A stretch of DNA of 64,000 bases from Microbulbifer agarilyticus (lineage in GTDB: Bacteria; Pseudomonadota; Gammaproteobacteria; Pseudomonadales; Cellvibrionaceae). Below the pieces are notes generated by a model. It did not search any database. It was not told the origin of the DNA and worked only from the letters and a program-made list of their open reading frames with translations. A program made the position numbers and the translations under genes. Positions 9,294-17,650 of the stretch are shown here, in pieces. The stretch lies in NCBI RefSeq assembly GCF_019800665.1, contig NZ_JAHVKO010000005.1:248001-312000 (forward strand), read 5' to 3'. The first letter of the stretch is position 1, and the number at the start of each line of letters is the position of its first letter.

Positions 9294-9331
9294 AAAAAAG
9301 CCCCCGACGGAAAACCATCGGGGGCTTTTTT
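9294..9331 (+). terminator. Rho-independent terminator after phosphofructokinase
   Basis: Stem CCCCCGA (9301-9307) / TCGGGGG (9318-9324), extended by an A run on the left and a T run on the right. The A and T tracts would let it act in both directions, and it lies between the convergent pfp and puuA-like genes. Confidence 0.92.
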
Positions 9332-9377
9332 ATTTGCGCTCATTCGGGGCGCTCGCTAGGGGATATAGGCGCGCTGA

Positions 9378-10766
9378 TTACACGTTTAGCAATAGATGCT
9401 GACGTTCCCAGGGAGAAATCTCGCGGTGAAACAAACGCATCTCCTGTAACTTAACTGCTGCATACAGCTGACAGAAATCCTCACCCAGCGCCTGACGTAC
9501 CTCACTGGCATCGGTAAAAATTCGCAGTGCCTCATCAAAAGTACCGGGTATATAGAAACTCGCTTCCTGCTCCTCATCCAACTCGGATGCCGCCGGCGCA
9601 CTAGGTTCCACACCATTAACCATGCCGAGATAGCCACAGACCAGACTGGCGGCGATCGCCAGATAGGGATTGGCATCCACACCCACTACCCGGTTTTCCA
9701 GCCGGCGATCCTGGGCCCCGGAATTCGGCACACGCAGACCCGTTGCACGATTGTCGTAACCCCACCCGGTATTAGTCGGTGCACTGGAGTTATCGGCAAG
9801 CTCAAAACGCCGATAAGAATTCACGTTGGGGGCAATAAACGGCATGATTTCCCGCAGATGCTTCTGGGTACCGCCGATAAAGTACCGGAACAGATCGGAA
9901 GCACTGCCGTCCTCACTGGAAAAGACATTCTTGCCACTCTCGATATCCACCACACTCTGGTGAATATGCATGGCGCTACCGGGCTGATCACGCATTGGTT
10001 TGGCCATAAAGGTCGCGAACATACCATGCTTCAACGCGGCCTCACGGATGATGCGTTTGAAGTAAAACACCTGATCCGCCAGCAGTAGCGGATCGCCATG
10101 GGGCATATTGAACTCCACCTGCCCCGCGCCATCTTCCTGAATCACCGAATCGATATGCAGGCCGGCGGCCTCGGCAAACTCATAAATGGTATCGATGACC
10201 GGACCATACTCGTCGATCGCCGTCATGGAGTATGACTGCAACGAGGTACCCGAGCGCCCGTTACGGCCAACCGGCGGCTGGATGGGCTCGTTGGGATCGA
10301 TGTTTGGGCGTGTCAGGTAGAACTCGAGCTCCGGCGCCACAACCGGCTGCCAGCCCTTTTCCCGGAACATACCAATTACCCGTTTCAGCACGTTGCGCGG
10401 GGCACAGGGAATCGGGTTGCCATCGAGGTCCTGCAGGTCGTGAATAATCTGCAAGGCCGGCGTCTTGGCCCAGGGTACCGCCATCGCCGTGGACATATCC
10501 GGCACCAACGCCATATCGCTTTCTGCCCACTGATCCTGGATATCCATTTCTACATCCTGACCGGTAATGGTCTGATAAAAGATTGAAATGGGCAGGAAAA
10601 TTGGCGTATCCGGGGAGAACTTGATCAGCGGCATTGCCTTGCCACGCGACATGCCGTGCAGGTCCGGCACTATGCACTCCACCTCATCCAGGCGACGGCC
10701 ATCAAGATAAGTGAGGAAGGCTTCGGGCAGGGCTTCCAGCCAGGAATTGACATCGGGCTGACTCAT
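9378..10766 (-). CDS. puuA: Gamma-glutamylpolyamine synthetase, PuuA-like (glutamine synthetase fold)
   Basis: ATP-dependent ligase of the glutamine-synthetase family that probably joins glutamate to putrescine or another polyamine, the first step of the gamma-glutamyl (Puu) route. The 462-residue protein has PDLHGMSRGKAMPL in the N-terminal beta-grasp region, the metal-site stretch PELEFYLTRP, EDGAGQVEFNMPHGDP, the ATP-site GSAMHIHQSV and ENRVVGVDANPYLAIAASL. The short N-terminus and absence of the adenylylation-site loop of true GlnA argue for PuuA/SpuI-type enzymes. GGAG precedes the ATG at 10766. It stands alone here, divergent from the thiamine operon; no PuuB, C or D neighbours are visible. 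The exact amine is an inference. Confidence 0.8.
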   Translation of the reverse strand: MSQPDVNSWLEALPEAFLTYLDGRRLDEVECIVPDLHGMSRGKAMPLIKFSPDTPIFLPISIFYQTITGQDVEMDIQDQWAESDMALVPDMSTAMAVPWAKTPALQIIHDLQDLDGNPIPCAPRNVLKRVIGMFREKGWQPVVAPELEFYLTRPNIDPNEPIQPPVGRNGRSGTSLQSYSMTAIDEYGPVIDTIYEFAEAAGLHIDSVIQEDGAGQVEFNMPHGDPLLLADQVFYFKRIIREAALKHGMFATFMAKPMRDQPGSAMHIHQSVVDIESGKNVFSSEDGSASDLFRYFIGGTQKHLREIMPFIAPNVNSYRRFELADNSSAPTNTGWGYDNRATGLRVPNSGAQDRRLENRVVGVDANPYLAIAASLVCGYLGMVNGVEPSAPAASELDEEQEASFYIPGTFDEALRIFTDASEVRQALGEDFCQLYAAVKLQEMRLFHREISPWERQHLLLNV

Positions 10767-10929
10767 ACAGGCTCCAGAGGACTAGCCAAGAAATTGAACA
10801 GGAGTGCGCAGTGTAAAGGAAACGCCCTGTTTGCAAATCCATACACGCAAAAAACCTTGAGGAAGAAGCGACTGGTTTGCCGCTTACTCGTGTTCCTGCG
10901 TCACGCCATTTCTGATAGCATCGCGCCCG

Positions 10930-11034
10930 CAAACCTAAGGGGTGGCGTAAGCCTGAGATGCCGCTGGTTCCGATCGAGCCAGGCCGGTAAACCCTTGAAC
11001 CTGATCCGGCTAATACCGGCGTAGGAATAGGTAG
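10930..11034 (+). promoter_or_regulatory. TPP (THI-box) riboswitch
   Basis: Conserved thiamine-pyrophosphate aptamer: P1 arms ACCT (10933-10936) and AGGT (11029-11032), the GGGGTG...CTGAGATG core around 10939-10960, and the second conserved block CCCTTGAACCTGATC at about 10992-11006 with the TAATACCGGCGTAGGAA end. It lies in the leader of the TonB receptor gene, 62 bases before its start. TPP binding would be expected to switch the operon off; no clear intrinsic terminator follows, so block of translation is more likely than attenuation. Confidence 0.97.
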
Positions 11035-11095
11035 TCCTCAAGCTCCCCTCTTCACGTCGCGCACCGGGTCTCTCACCGATATGTCAGAGAGAGCC

Positions 11096-13237
11096 ATGAA
11101 TTCCAAGATTCGCATCCAGTCCCGTATCAAACCGGTCGCCCAGGCTATCGCCGCCGCCACCGCATTCGCCAGTATTGCGGCATCCGCGGAAACCGCCATC
11201 GAGGAAGTCACGGTCACCAGCCAGCTGCGCGAAACCAGCCAGCTCGACACCCCTACTAGCGTAAGCGTACTGGATGCGGCAACCATCGAGACTCGCGGTG
11301 CCACTAACCTCGAGCAATTGTTGAATCTGGCTCCCAACGTGAACTTCTCCAGCGGCGCCTCCCGCGGTCGTTTTGTACAGATCCGCGGGATTGGCGAGCG
11401 CAGCCAGTTTATCGATCCGGTGAATCCATCGGTGGGCCTGATCGTGGACGGCATCGACTTTACCGGCCTCGGCCTCGCCGCTAGCACGTTGGATATGCAG
11501 CAGGTGGAAATCCTGCGCGGCCCGCAAGGCACCGTGTATGGGGCCAATGCATTGGCTGGCCTGGTGAGCATGAGCAGCAATGCACCAAGCGAAGAGCGCA
11601 CCACCAAGGTATCCGCCGAAGCCGCTCGCTACGGCTCCCACACCCTTTCAGCGGTAACCAGCGGCCCATTGTCCGAGCAGCTGAGCTACCGCTTCGCGGT
11701 GCAGAGCCAGCAGTCCGACGGCTATGTGCACAACCGCTACCTGGAGCGCGCCGACACCAACGGTATTGACGAGACGGTTGCCCGCGGCAAGCTGCGCGTT
11801 AAAGCCAGCGATGACCTGCAACTGGACTTCACCCTTTTCTACCTGGATGCAGACAACGGTTACGACGCATTCAGTTTCGACAATTCCCGTAACACCCAGT
11901 CCGATCAGCCTGGCCACGACCGTCAGGAAACTCTCGCTGGCGCGGTGACCATGCAGTGGAGCGGTAATGACCGGTTCACCGTCAACTCCGTACTGAGCGT
12001 AGCCAACTCCGATACCGAATACGGTTACGATGAAGACTGGTCCTATGTGGGCTTCCACCCCTGGGAATACAGTTCTACCGATAATTACCTGCGCGAGCGC
12101 GACAACCTGAGCGCGGATATCCGCCTGGTTTCAACCGAAGCGAGCCGCCTGTTTGGCGACAGCACCGGCTGGGTGGCCGGTGTCTATCTGCGCACCGAAG
12201 AGGAAGCTCTGCAGCGCAACGCCAGCTTTGCCAGCCAGTTCGACACCGACAATACGGCCGTCTATGGACAGCTCAACACCGCTCTGGGTGCGCGCCTTGA
12301 ATTGATTACCGGGCTGCGTTTCGAGCAACGCCGTGCGGATTACAGCGATTCCCTCACGGTGGGCAATGACACCAGCGAAGACCTGTGGGGTGGCAACATC
12401 ACTCTGCAGTTCAACGCCACCGACAACACCATGGTTTACGGCACTGTCTCCCGCGGCTACAAGGCCGGCGGGGTCAACGGCCGAATTATTTCTGCTTCCG
12501 CAAGCAATCCGGCCATTGGCAGTGACACCTTCCTGTTCGATACCGAAAGCATGCTGAACTACGAGTTCGGGGTAAAAGGCGACTGGCTGGATAACCGCCT
12601 GCAGGCCCAGGTTGCCGCTTTCTATCAAGATCGCAGCGATGTCCAGGCCAAGCAATCGATCTTCAACCCGCAAGATTTTTCCTTTGATGACTACCTGGCG
12701 AATGCCGCCAGCGGTCACAGTGCCGGTATCGAAGCGGAAGTATATTTCCAGGCCAGCGACGCACTGCAACTGTTCGCCACCTTTGGCTGGTTGAATGCGG
12801 AGTTTGAAGATTTTGTCAGCAGCACCCATGTTGACGCCCGCGATGACTATACCGGTGAAACCGCACTGATCGAGCTCAGTGGCCGTGATCTGGCTCACGC
12901 CCCCAACTATCAGTACTTCACCGGTGCTGAATACGCGCTGACCGGCAACCTGAGCGCGCGCTTGGAACTGGAAGGTAAGGACGAGTTCTACTTTTCCAAC
13001 AGCCACAACGAAAAATCCGCCGCCTACGAACTGGTCAATGCGCGTCTCACCTACCGTGAAGACAACTGGGATCTATCCTTGTGGGGCAGAAACCTGACCG
13101 ATGAAGTGATTTACACCCGCGGTTTCTACTTCAGCAATCAGTTCGGCAATAACCCGGCGAATGGTTATGCTCCGGAAGCTTACTACCAGCTGGGAGAACC
13201 ACGCACTGCCGGCATCTCTGGCAGCTACACCTTCTAA
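11096..13237 (+). CDS. TonB-dependent outer-membrane receptor, probable thiamine uptake
   Basis: A 713-residue receptor with a signal peptide ending near AASAETA, a TonB box-like IEEVTVTS, a plug domain (SVSVLDAATIETRGATNLEQ, QVEILRGPQGTVYGANALAG) and a C-terminal beta barrel ending in SGSYTF. Its place directly behind a TPP riboswitch and ahead of a PnuT-like transporter and a kinase argues for thiamine or a thiamine precursor as cargo; receptors of this context were proposed earlier in comparative genomics of thiamine regulons. I chose ATG 11096 because AGAGAG lies a good distance upstream; ATG 11081 would add five residues. First gene of a four-gene operon. Confidence 0.92.
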   Translation: MNSKIRIQSRIKPVAQAIAAATAFASIAASAETAIEEVTVTSQLRETSQLDTPTSVSVLDAATIETRGATNLEQLLNLAPNVNFSSGASRGRFVQIRGIGERSQFIDPVNPSVGLIVDGIDFTGLGLAASTLDMQQVEILRGPQGTVYGANALAGLVSMSSNAPSEERTTKVSAEAARYGSHTLSAVTSGPLSEQLSYRFAVQSQQSDGYVHNRYLERADTNGIDETVARGKLRVKASDDLQLDFTLFYLDADNGYDAFSFDNSRNTQSDQPGHDRQETLAGAVTMQWSGNDRFTVNSVLSVANSDTEYGYDEDWSYVGFHPWEYSSTDNYLRERDNLSADIRLVSTEASRLFGDSTGWVAGVYLRTEEEALQRNASFASQFDTDNTAVYGQLNTALGARLELITGLRFEQRRADYSDSLTVGNDTSEDLWGGNITLQFNATDNTMVYGTVSRGYKAGGVNGRIISASASNPAIGSDTFLFDTESMLNYEFGVKGDWLDNRLQAQVAAFYQDRSDVQAKQSIFNPQDFSFDDYLANAASGHSAGIEAEVYFQASDALQLFATFGWLNAEFEDFVSSTHVDARDDYTGETALIELSGRDLAHAPNYQYFTGAEYALTGNLSARLELEGKDEFYFSNSHNEKSAAYELVNARLTYREDNWDLSLWGRNLTDEVIYTRGFYFSNQFGNNPANGYAPEAYYQLGEPRTAGISGSYTF

Positions 13238-13251
13238 ACGGGAACCTTGCA

Positions 13252-13512
13252 ATGCAACTCTCCGTAGAAATCAGCATGTACCCGCTGAAAGACGAATACA
13301 TTCCGGCCATCAAGGATTTTATCCAGCGCCTGAATGAACATCCGCAACTGCAGGTAATCTCCAATACCATGAGTACTCAGGTATTCGGTGATTACGATGT
13401 GGTCATGGATATTCTGAAAGCGGAAATGCGTAAATCCTGGGAACAGTTCGGTCGCGCGATTTTCGTGTGCAAGTTTATCGACGGCGACCTCAACCCGAAT
13501 CGCGGGCTCTGA
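13252..13512 (+). CDS. YkoF-like thiamine/HMP-binding small protein
   Basis: An 86-residue single-domain protein, MQLSVEISMYPLKD at the start, VISNTMSTQVFGDYDVVMD in the middle and FVCKFIDGDLNPNR at the end. This pattern resembles one half of the Bacillus YkoF protein, a ferredoxin-like fold that binds thiamine and HMP. No signal peptide is present, so it should be cytosolic. It sits 14 bases after the receptor and 3 bases before the transporter gene. It could buffer or hand over thiamine between import and phosphorylation, or be regulatory; the function is inferred from context and fold. Confidence 0.78.
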   Translation: MQLSVEISMYPLKDEYIPAIKDFIQRLNEHPQLQVISNTMSTQVFGDYDVVMDILKAEMRKSWEQFGRAIFVCKFIDGDLNPNRGL

Positions 13513-13515
13513 CCC

Positions 13516-14175
13516 ATGTTCACTCCGGAAGTACGCGAAGCCATCGCCACCGCCTACGCCGCCATGTCCCTGTGGGAGGTGGCAGCGGTGGTGCTGGCAC
13601 TTACCTACCTACTGCTGGCCATGCGGGAAAACATCCTGTGCTGGTATGCGGCGTTTGCCAGCACGGCTATCTACCTGTTCCTGTTCTGGGATGTCAGCCT
13701 GTTGATGGAATCCGCGCTGCAGATCTTCTATCTCGCAGTCGCAGTGTACGGCTGGTGGCAGTGGCGCCAGCGCCAAGATGATGGGGAGAGGCTGCATATC
13801 CACCGCTGGTCCGCAGCCATGCACCTTTATGCATTTGTCGGTGTTGGTGCTCTCACCCTTATCTTTGGCTATGTACTGGATAACTACACAAACGCCGCCC
13901 TGCCCTATCTGGATTCATTTACCACCTGGGGCGCAGTGGTAACCACCTATATGGTCACCCGCAAAGTGCTGGAGAACTGGCTCTACTGGATTGTGATCGA
14001 CGGTGCAGCGATTTATCTGTATATCGACCGCGAGATGTATCTCACCGCCTTGCTGTTTGTGCTCTATGTGATACTGGTGATTATTGGATTTTTCCAGTGG
14101 CTGACCTTGTACCGCTCTCAGAGCGCTTCATTCGATCATAGTTCACTCAGTCCCAATGATTCCCTGGCCAGCTGA
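13516..14175 (+). CDS. pnuT: PnuC/PnuT-family inner-membrane transporter, probable thiamine importer
   Basis: A 219-residue protein with about seven hydrophobic helices. Family signatures are visible: ENILCWYAAFASTAIYLFLFWDV, AVYGWWQWRQRQ and the late WLYWIVIDGAAIYLYIDREMYLTA, which holds the substrate-binding W/N-rich region of PnuC proteins. PnuC itself moves nicotinamide riboside by facilitated diffusion; PnuT members found in thiamine regulons move thiamine, which is trapped by a kinase. Here the TPP riboswitch upstream and the kinase downstream (overlapping by 20 bases) support PnuT. Confidence 0.88.
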   Translation: MFTPEVREAIATAYAAMSLWEVAAVVLALTYLLLAMRENILCWYAAFASTAIYLFLFWDVSLLMESALQIFYLAVAVYGWWQWRQRQDDGERLHIHRWSAAMHLYAFVGVGALTLIFGYVLDNYTNAALPYLDSFTTWGAVVTTYMVTRKVLENWLYWIVIDGAAIYLYIDREMYLTALLFVLYVILVIIGFFQWLTLYRSQSASFDHSSLSPNDSLAS

Positions 14176-15022
14176 AGTTATCCCCGATGACTGGCGGCAC
14201 TGGAGCCTCGCCGAGCCTGAATTGATCCGGCCGTTGACCAATGGCTTGACGAATCGCAGCTTCCTCTTGAATACAGTTAAGGGAAAGGTCGTGTTGCGCT
14301 GGAACTCTCCGATCAGCGTCCAGCTCGACCTTGATCGCCGGGCAGAAGCGCAGGCTCTGCAACTGGCCAGAGGGCTCAGCGCCCCACTGGTTTACTGCGA
14401 CCCTGATCAACGCTACCTAGTTACCCAGTTTATCGATGGCAAAGCCTGGCCATCTGGGCCACCGGATACACATCTTCAGCTGCGCAAACTGGCTCGACTG
14501 ACCAGAAGCATCCATCAGCTACCCACCATCGATCTTCAGCTCGATATAAATGCCAAGATCTCGGCCTACAGGCAGTCAATAGGGAATGATCGGCAGGGCT
14601 TGCGGCAACTGAATCGTGATATTCACGCCCATATCATCTCTGCTGAGGCCATGGGCGACCACAAGGTCCTTTGTCACAATGATTTACAGAGGGAGAACCT
14701 GATTTCAGACAGAAACGGGCAGCTCTACGCCATAGATTGGGAATATGCCGCCACAAGCGATCCATTTTATGAACTCGCGGTAATTACCGAGGAGCACCAA
14801 TTACAGGGCACTCGGCTAGAAGCATTCCTTACAGAATACCTCCGGCGCCCTGTCGACAAACAAGACCTCCTTAGACTGCGCCACTGGCAGGTGATATACA
14901 CGTACTTGACGCTACTATGGTATGCGGTACAGCTCTCCCAGGACACTATGCCTGAAGTTCATTCAGGCACAAAAATCAAAGCGCTAAAGCAACACCTCTC
15001 CAACCTTTTGCAGGGCTTTTAG
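14156..15022 (+). CDS. APH/choline-kinase-like phosphotransferase, probable thiamine kinase
   Basis: A 288-residue aminoglycoside-phosphotransferase-fold kinase. The catalytic loop HNDLQREN has His174, Asp176 and Asn181, and IDWE at 193-196 supplies the metal-binding aspartate. The N-lobe start RPLTNGLTNRSFLL is typical of choline/thiamine kinases. As last gene of the TPP-controlled operon it most likely phosphorylates imported thiamine to thiamine monophosphate (ThiK reaction), trapping it in the cell. The start overlaps the end of the transporter gene by 20 bases, suggesting coupled translation. A generic small-molecule kinase is the alternative. Confidence 0.8.
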   Translation: MIPWPAEVIPDDWRHWSLAEPELIRPLTNGLTNRSFLLNTVKGKVVLRWNSPISVQLDLDRRAEAQALQLARGLSAPLVYCDPDQRYLVTQFIDGKAWPSGPPDTHLQLRKLARLTRSIHQLPTIDLQLDINAKISAYRQSIGNDRQGLRQLNRDIHAHIISAEAMGDHKVLCHNDLQRENLISDRNGQLYAIDWEYAATSDPFYELAVITEEHQLQGTRLEAFLTEYLRRPVDKQDLLRLRHWQVIYTYLTLLWYAVQLSQDTMPEVHSGTKIKALKQHLSNLLQGF

Positions 15023-15087
15023 TTGTTTTCACCACTACTTGCAAAGGTGGGCAGACATCAGAGTGCCCTGTAATCACGATACACTCC

Positions 15088-16212
15088 TCAAGCCTTAACT
15101 GGGCTGCCCACCGTTTTATCTGTCGCGCTTGGGCCGTAACTCAGTTTGCCATTAAACAGCAGAGAGGTAATTTTAAAGCGCTTCACAATGGCAAAATGGA
15201 ATAGCATACCGCCAAGACAGGCGCCGACTGCCGAGAGAGCCATGCGCGCATCCATAGACACGCCAATTTTTTGAAGCGCATATAACAGGAAGGCCACAAT
15301 AATAAAATGGACCACATAAACCGTGTATGCGGACTGCGCCATCACCCTAACAACCCAAAAATCCTTATCCAGAAAACGTGCGCCGAACGCACAGAGGAAA
15401 ATCGATAACACGATAGCCAGGAAGTACTCATAAACAACCGCAAAAAATTCAAGGAACCGCAACCCAAGCCCCCCTCCCTGATACTGACCCAAAACAAGGC
15501 TCAGTGCGACCGAACCGCCAATGCATACCAGAGCCACGAGGCCCCACTGGACATAGCCACTATTGAATTTCACGTATACATCTCGCCACATATACATGAA
15601 CACTCCCAGCAAAAAGTAGGGGAAATGCTGCACAGAAATGAGAACAAATAGCCCTACCAGGTGAATATAGGGAATTTCCCACATAAAACTCGGAAGTATC
15701 ACCTTGTAGGATAGAGCACACGCGAGTACCACAATGGAAAAGAACACAATCCTTGCTAGATTTTCAGGCATATATTTTGAGAGCCAATGAACCGATATCA
15801 TTGAATAACGCACGGTATACTTCAGGATTAATGTGTACGCCAAAAGAGAGAACAGGAACCAGGCGTGGTACATCCAGAACATTTTAAAATCTTTGTTCGC
15901 GCTCACCTGGCTGTAATAGGAAGCCATCCACTCTGCCGTAAATGGCGCCAACAGAATGACACACACTAGTGCGGGAACCATCAGCATGACGAGCCTTCCC
16001 TTGAGAAAAGGCAGAGTTCCCTTGCGCTCAATCAGCGCCAAGGAAAAATAACCGGATATCAGGAAAAAGCAGGCCATTCTGAACGCGCCTGAAACATCCC
16101 GCACCAAGTCATAATCACCACCCCCCGCATCCGCATGCGCTGACCGATAAAAGACTCCAACAAATAGCGCAAATGCCCTGAGAAAATCCAGATGATATAA
16201 CCGACGATCCAT
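15088..16212 (-). CDS. Acyltransferase-3 family membrane protein (OpgC-like)
   Basis: A 374-residue polytopic protein with ten or so helices and the N-terminal acyltransferase-3 signature LDFLRAFALFVGVFY. Family members O-acylate or O-succinylate glycans at the inner membrane (OpgC and relatives). The position that is normally histidine right after this signature (GVFYH/FH in OpgC-like proteins) reads arginine here (Arg23), with a histidine three residues later (His26). Whether that His takes over or activity is lost is unknown. The codons use more A and T than the neighbours in parts. It is a single gene between unrelated neighbours; the substrate cannot be deduced. Confidence 0.8.
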   Translation of the reverse strand: MDRRLYHLDFLRAFALFVGVFYRSAHADAGGGDYDLVRDVSGAFRMACFFLISGYFSLALIERKGTLPFLKGRLVMLMVPALVCVILLAPFTAEWMASYYSQVSANKDFKMFWMYHAWFLFSLLAYTLILKYTVRYSMISVHWLSKYMPENLARIVFFSIVVLACALSYKVILPSFMWEIPYIHLVGLFVLISVQHFPYFLLGVFMYMWRDVYVKFNSGYVQWGLVALVCIGGSVALSLVLGQYQGGGLGLRFLEFFAVVYEYFLAIVLSIFLCAFGARFLDKDFWVVRVMAQSAYTVYVVHFIIVAFLLYALQKIGVSMDARMALSAVGACLGGMLFHFAIVKRFKITSLLFNGKLSYGPSATDKTVGSPVKA

Positions 16213-16476
16213 GTCTCCCCCTTGTTACTCCAATACTTATATGACAACTGCAATTTTCAGGCCGCTCCATTTAGCCCAAAAGCGCGGCTATCTTATAAAA
16301 ATAATTTGCCGCCCGGCCAATGGAATTGGCCGAAACTTGGGGTGCGAAGAATGAAACTGGCGCGAAAAACGACTCCAGTGCACGCTGGCTTCATTTCGGA
16401 CAGTTACTGTATCGAGAAACGATTGAAGAAGAGATTGTTGAGCGCGAGATATGCCTGGATGCCAATTGGGTTTTGG

Positions 16477-17646
16477 TCAGAGGTTTCCGCGGCAGGCATC
16501 CAGAAATATGTCACCATAATCATCGGCTGTCAGCGGCAGCGGATTTCCCAGTGCTGAGGGATCGGCAATCGCCATTCGGGCAATCTCACTTGCGTCGTTT
16601 TCGCCAATACCGATTTCCGCCAGAGTGTTGGGAATCCCAAACTCACGGCGCAGTAAAAGAACCCAGTCTAGAACACCGTTAAATCCAGATTCGGGCAGGG
16701 CGAGATAGCTCGATAGCCGGCGCATCGGTTCTTCAATGGCAGATCGATTTGCCGCCAGCACATAGGGCATCAGGATCGCGTTCAACAATCCGTGATGTTT
16801 GTCATACACGGCGCCCAAAGGATGTGCCAGCGCGTGCATCGCACCCAGCCCGCGCTGGAATGCGGTCGCCCCCATGCTGGATGCTGCCAGCATTTGCATA
16901 CGCGCCTCGAGATCATTGCCATTGGCGACTGCGCGTGGCAGGTAATCATGAATCAGGCGCATGGCTTCGAGCGCAATCCCCTCTGCCATGGGGTGGTAAC
17001 TGTTTGCGCAGAAGGCTTCCAAATTGTGAGACAGGGCATCCATCCCTGTGGCCGCGGTGATCGGTGCTGGCAGGCCGACCGTCAGCTCGGGGTCCAGCAA
17101 CACGATTTGCGGCAACATGCGCGGATGGAAAATGATCTTTTTTAGCTTAGCGCTCTGGTCGGTAATGACCGACGAGCGCCCCACCTCCGAGCCGGTTCCA
17201 GCAGTGGTGGGCACCGCGATGACCGGCGCCATACCCCGGGTATTTACCTTGAGATAGTTATCGCCCACATCTTCAAACTCCCAGATTGGATGCGTCTGCC
17301 CAACCATTAACGCAATGGCCTTACCCGCGTCCAGGGCGGACCCTCCACCCAGGGCGATCACGCCGTCGCAACCGTGCGCCCTGAACGCGACCACACCATC
17401 GGTAACGTTTTCTCCCGTAGGATTACCCTTGATATCACTGAATACCGCCAGCGGTATCCCATCCACCAGGCACCGCTCTACGATCGCCTGCACCATGGGC
17501 AGCGCCGCCAACCCCGGATCGGTGACCAGCAGCGGTGTAGCCATACCCAACTCGCGGCACAGCTGTGGCAATTCTGCGATACGCCCGGCACCAACACGCA
17601 TTGCGGTGGGATAATTCCAGTTGGAAAAAAATGCAGTATCAGACAT
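16477..17646 (-). CDS. Iron-containing alcohol dehydrogenase
   Basis: A 389-residue group III (Fe-dependent) NAD(P)-alcohol dehydrogenase. Visible are the dinucleotide motif GGGSALDAGKAIA, PTTAGTGSEV, and the metal ligands in ATGMDALSHNLEAF and ALAHPLGAVYDKHHG. ATG 17646 was chosen over a longer frame because the family starts with this short strand and the start then falls only 4 bases after the stop of the aldehyde dehydrogenase, a tight operon. With the aldehyde dehydrogenase and the upstream ligase it could oxidise the alcohol end of a gamma-glutamylated amino alcohol; this is an inference from order alone. Confidence 0.92.
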   Translation of the reverse strand: MSDTAFFSNWNYPTAMRVGAGRIAELPQLCRELGMATPLLVTDPGLAALPMVQAIVERCLVDGIPLAVFSDIKGNPTGENVTDGVVAFRAHGCDGVIALGGGSALDAGKAIALMVGQTHPIWEFEDVGDNYLKVNTRGMAPVIAVPTTAGTGSEVGRSSVITDQSAKLKKIIFHPRMLPQIVLLDPELTVGLPAPITAATGMDALSHNLEAFCANSYHPMAEGIALEAMRLIHDYLPRAVANGNDLEARMQMLAASSMGATAFQRGLGAMHALAHPLGAVYDKHHGLLNAILMPYVLAANRSAIEEPMRRLSSYLALPESGFNGVLDWVLLLRREFGIPNTLAEIGIGENDASEIARMAIADPSALGNPLPLTADDYGDIFLDACRGNL

Positions 17647-17650
17647 TTTG

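Noticed and set aside
16222..16682. Two overlapping plus-strand frames between the acyltransferase and alcohol dehydrogenase genes
   Set aside because: One runs far into the dehydrogenase gene in antisense; neither has domain or start signals.
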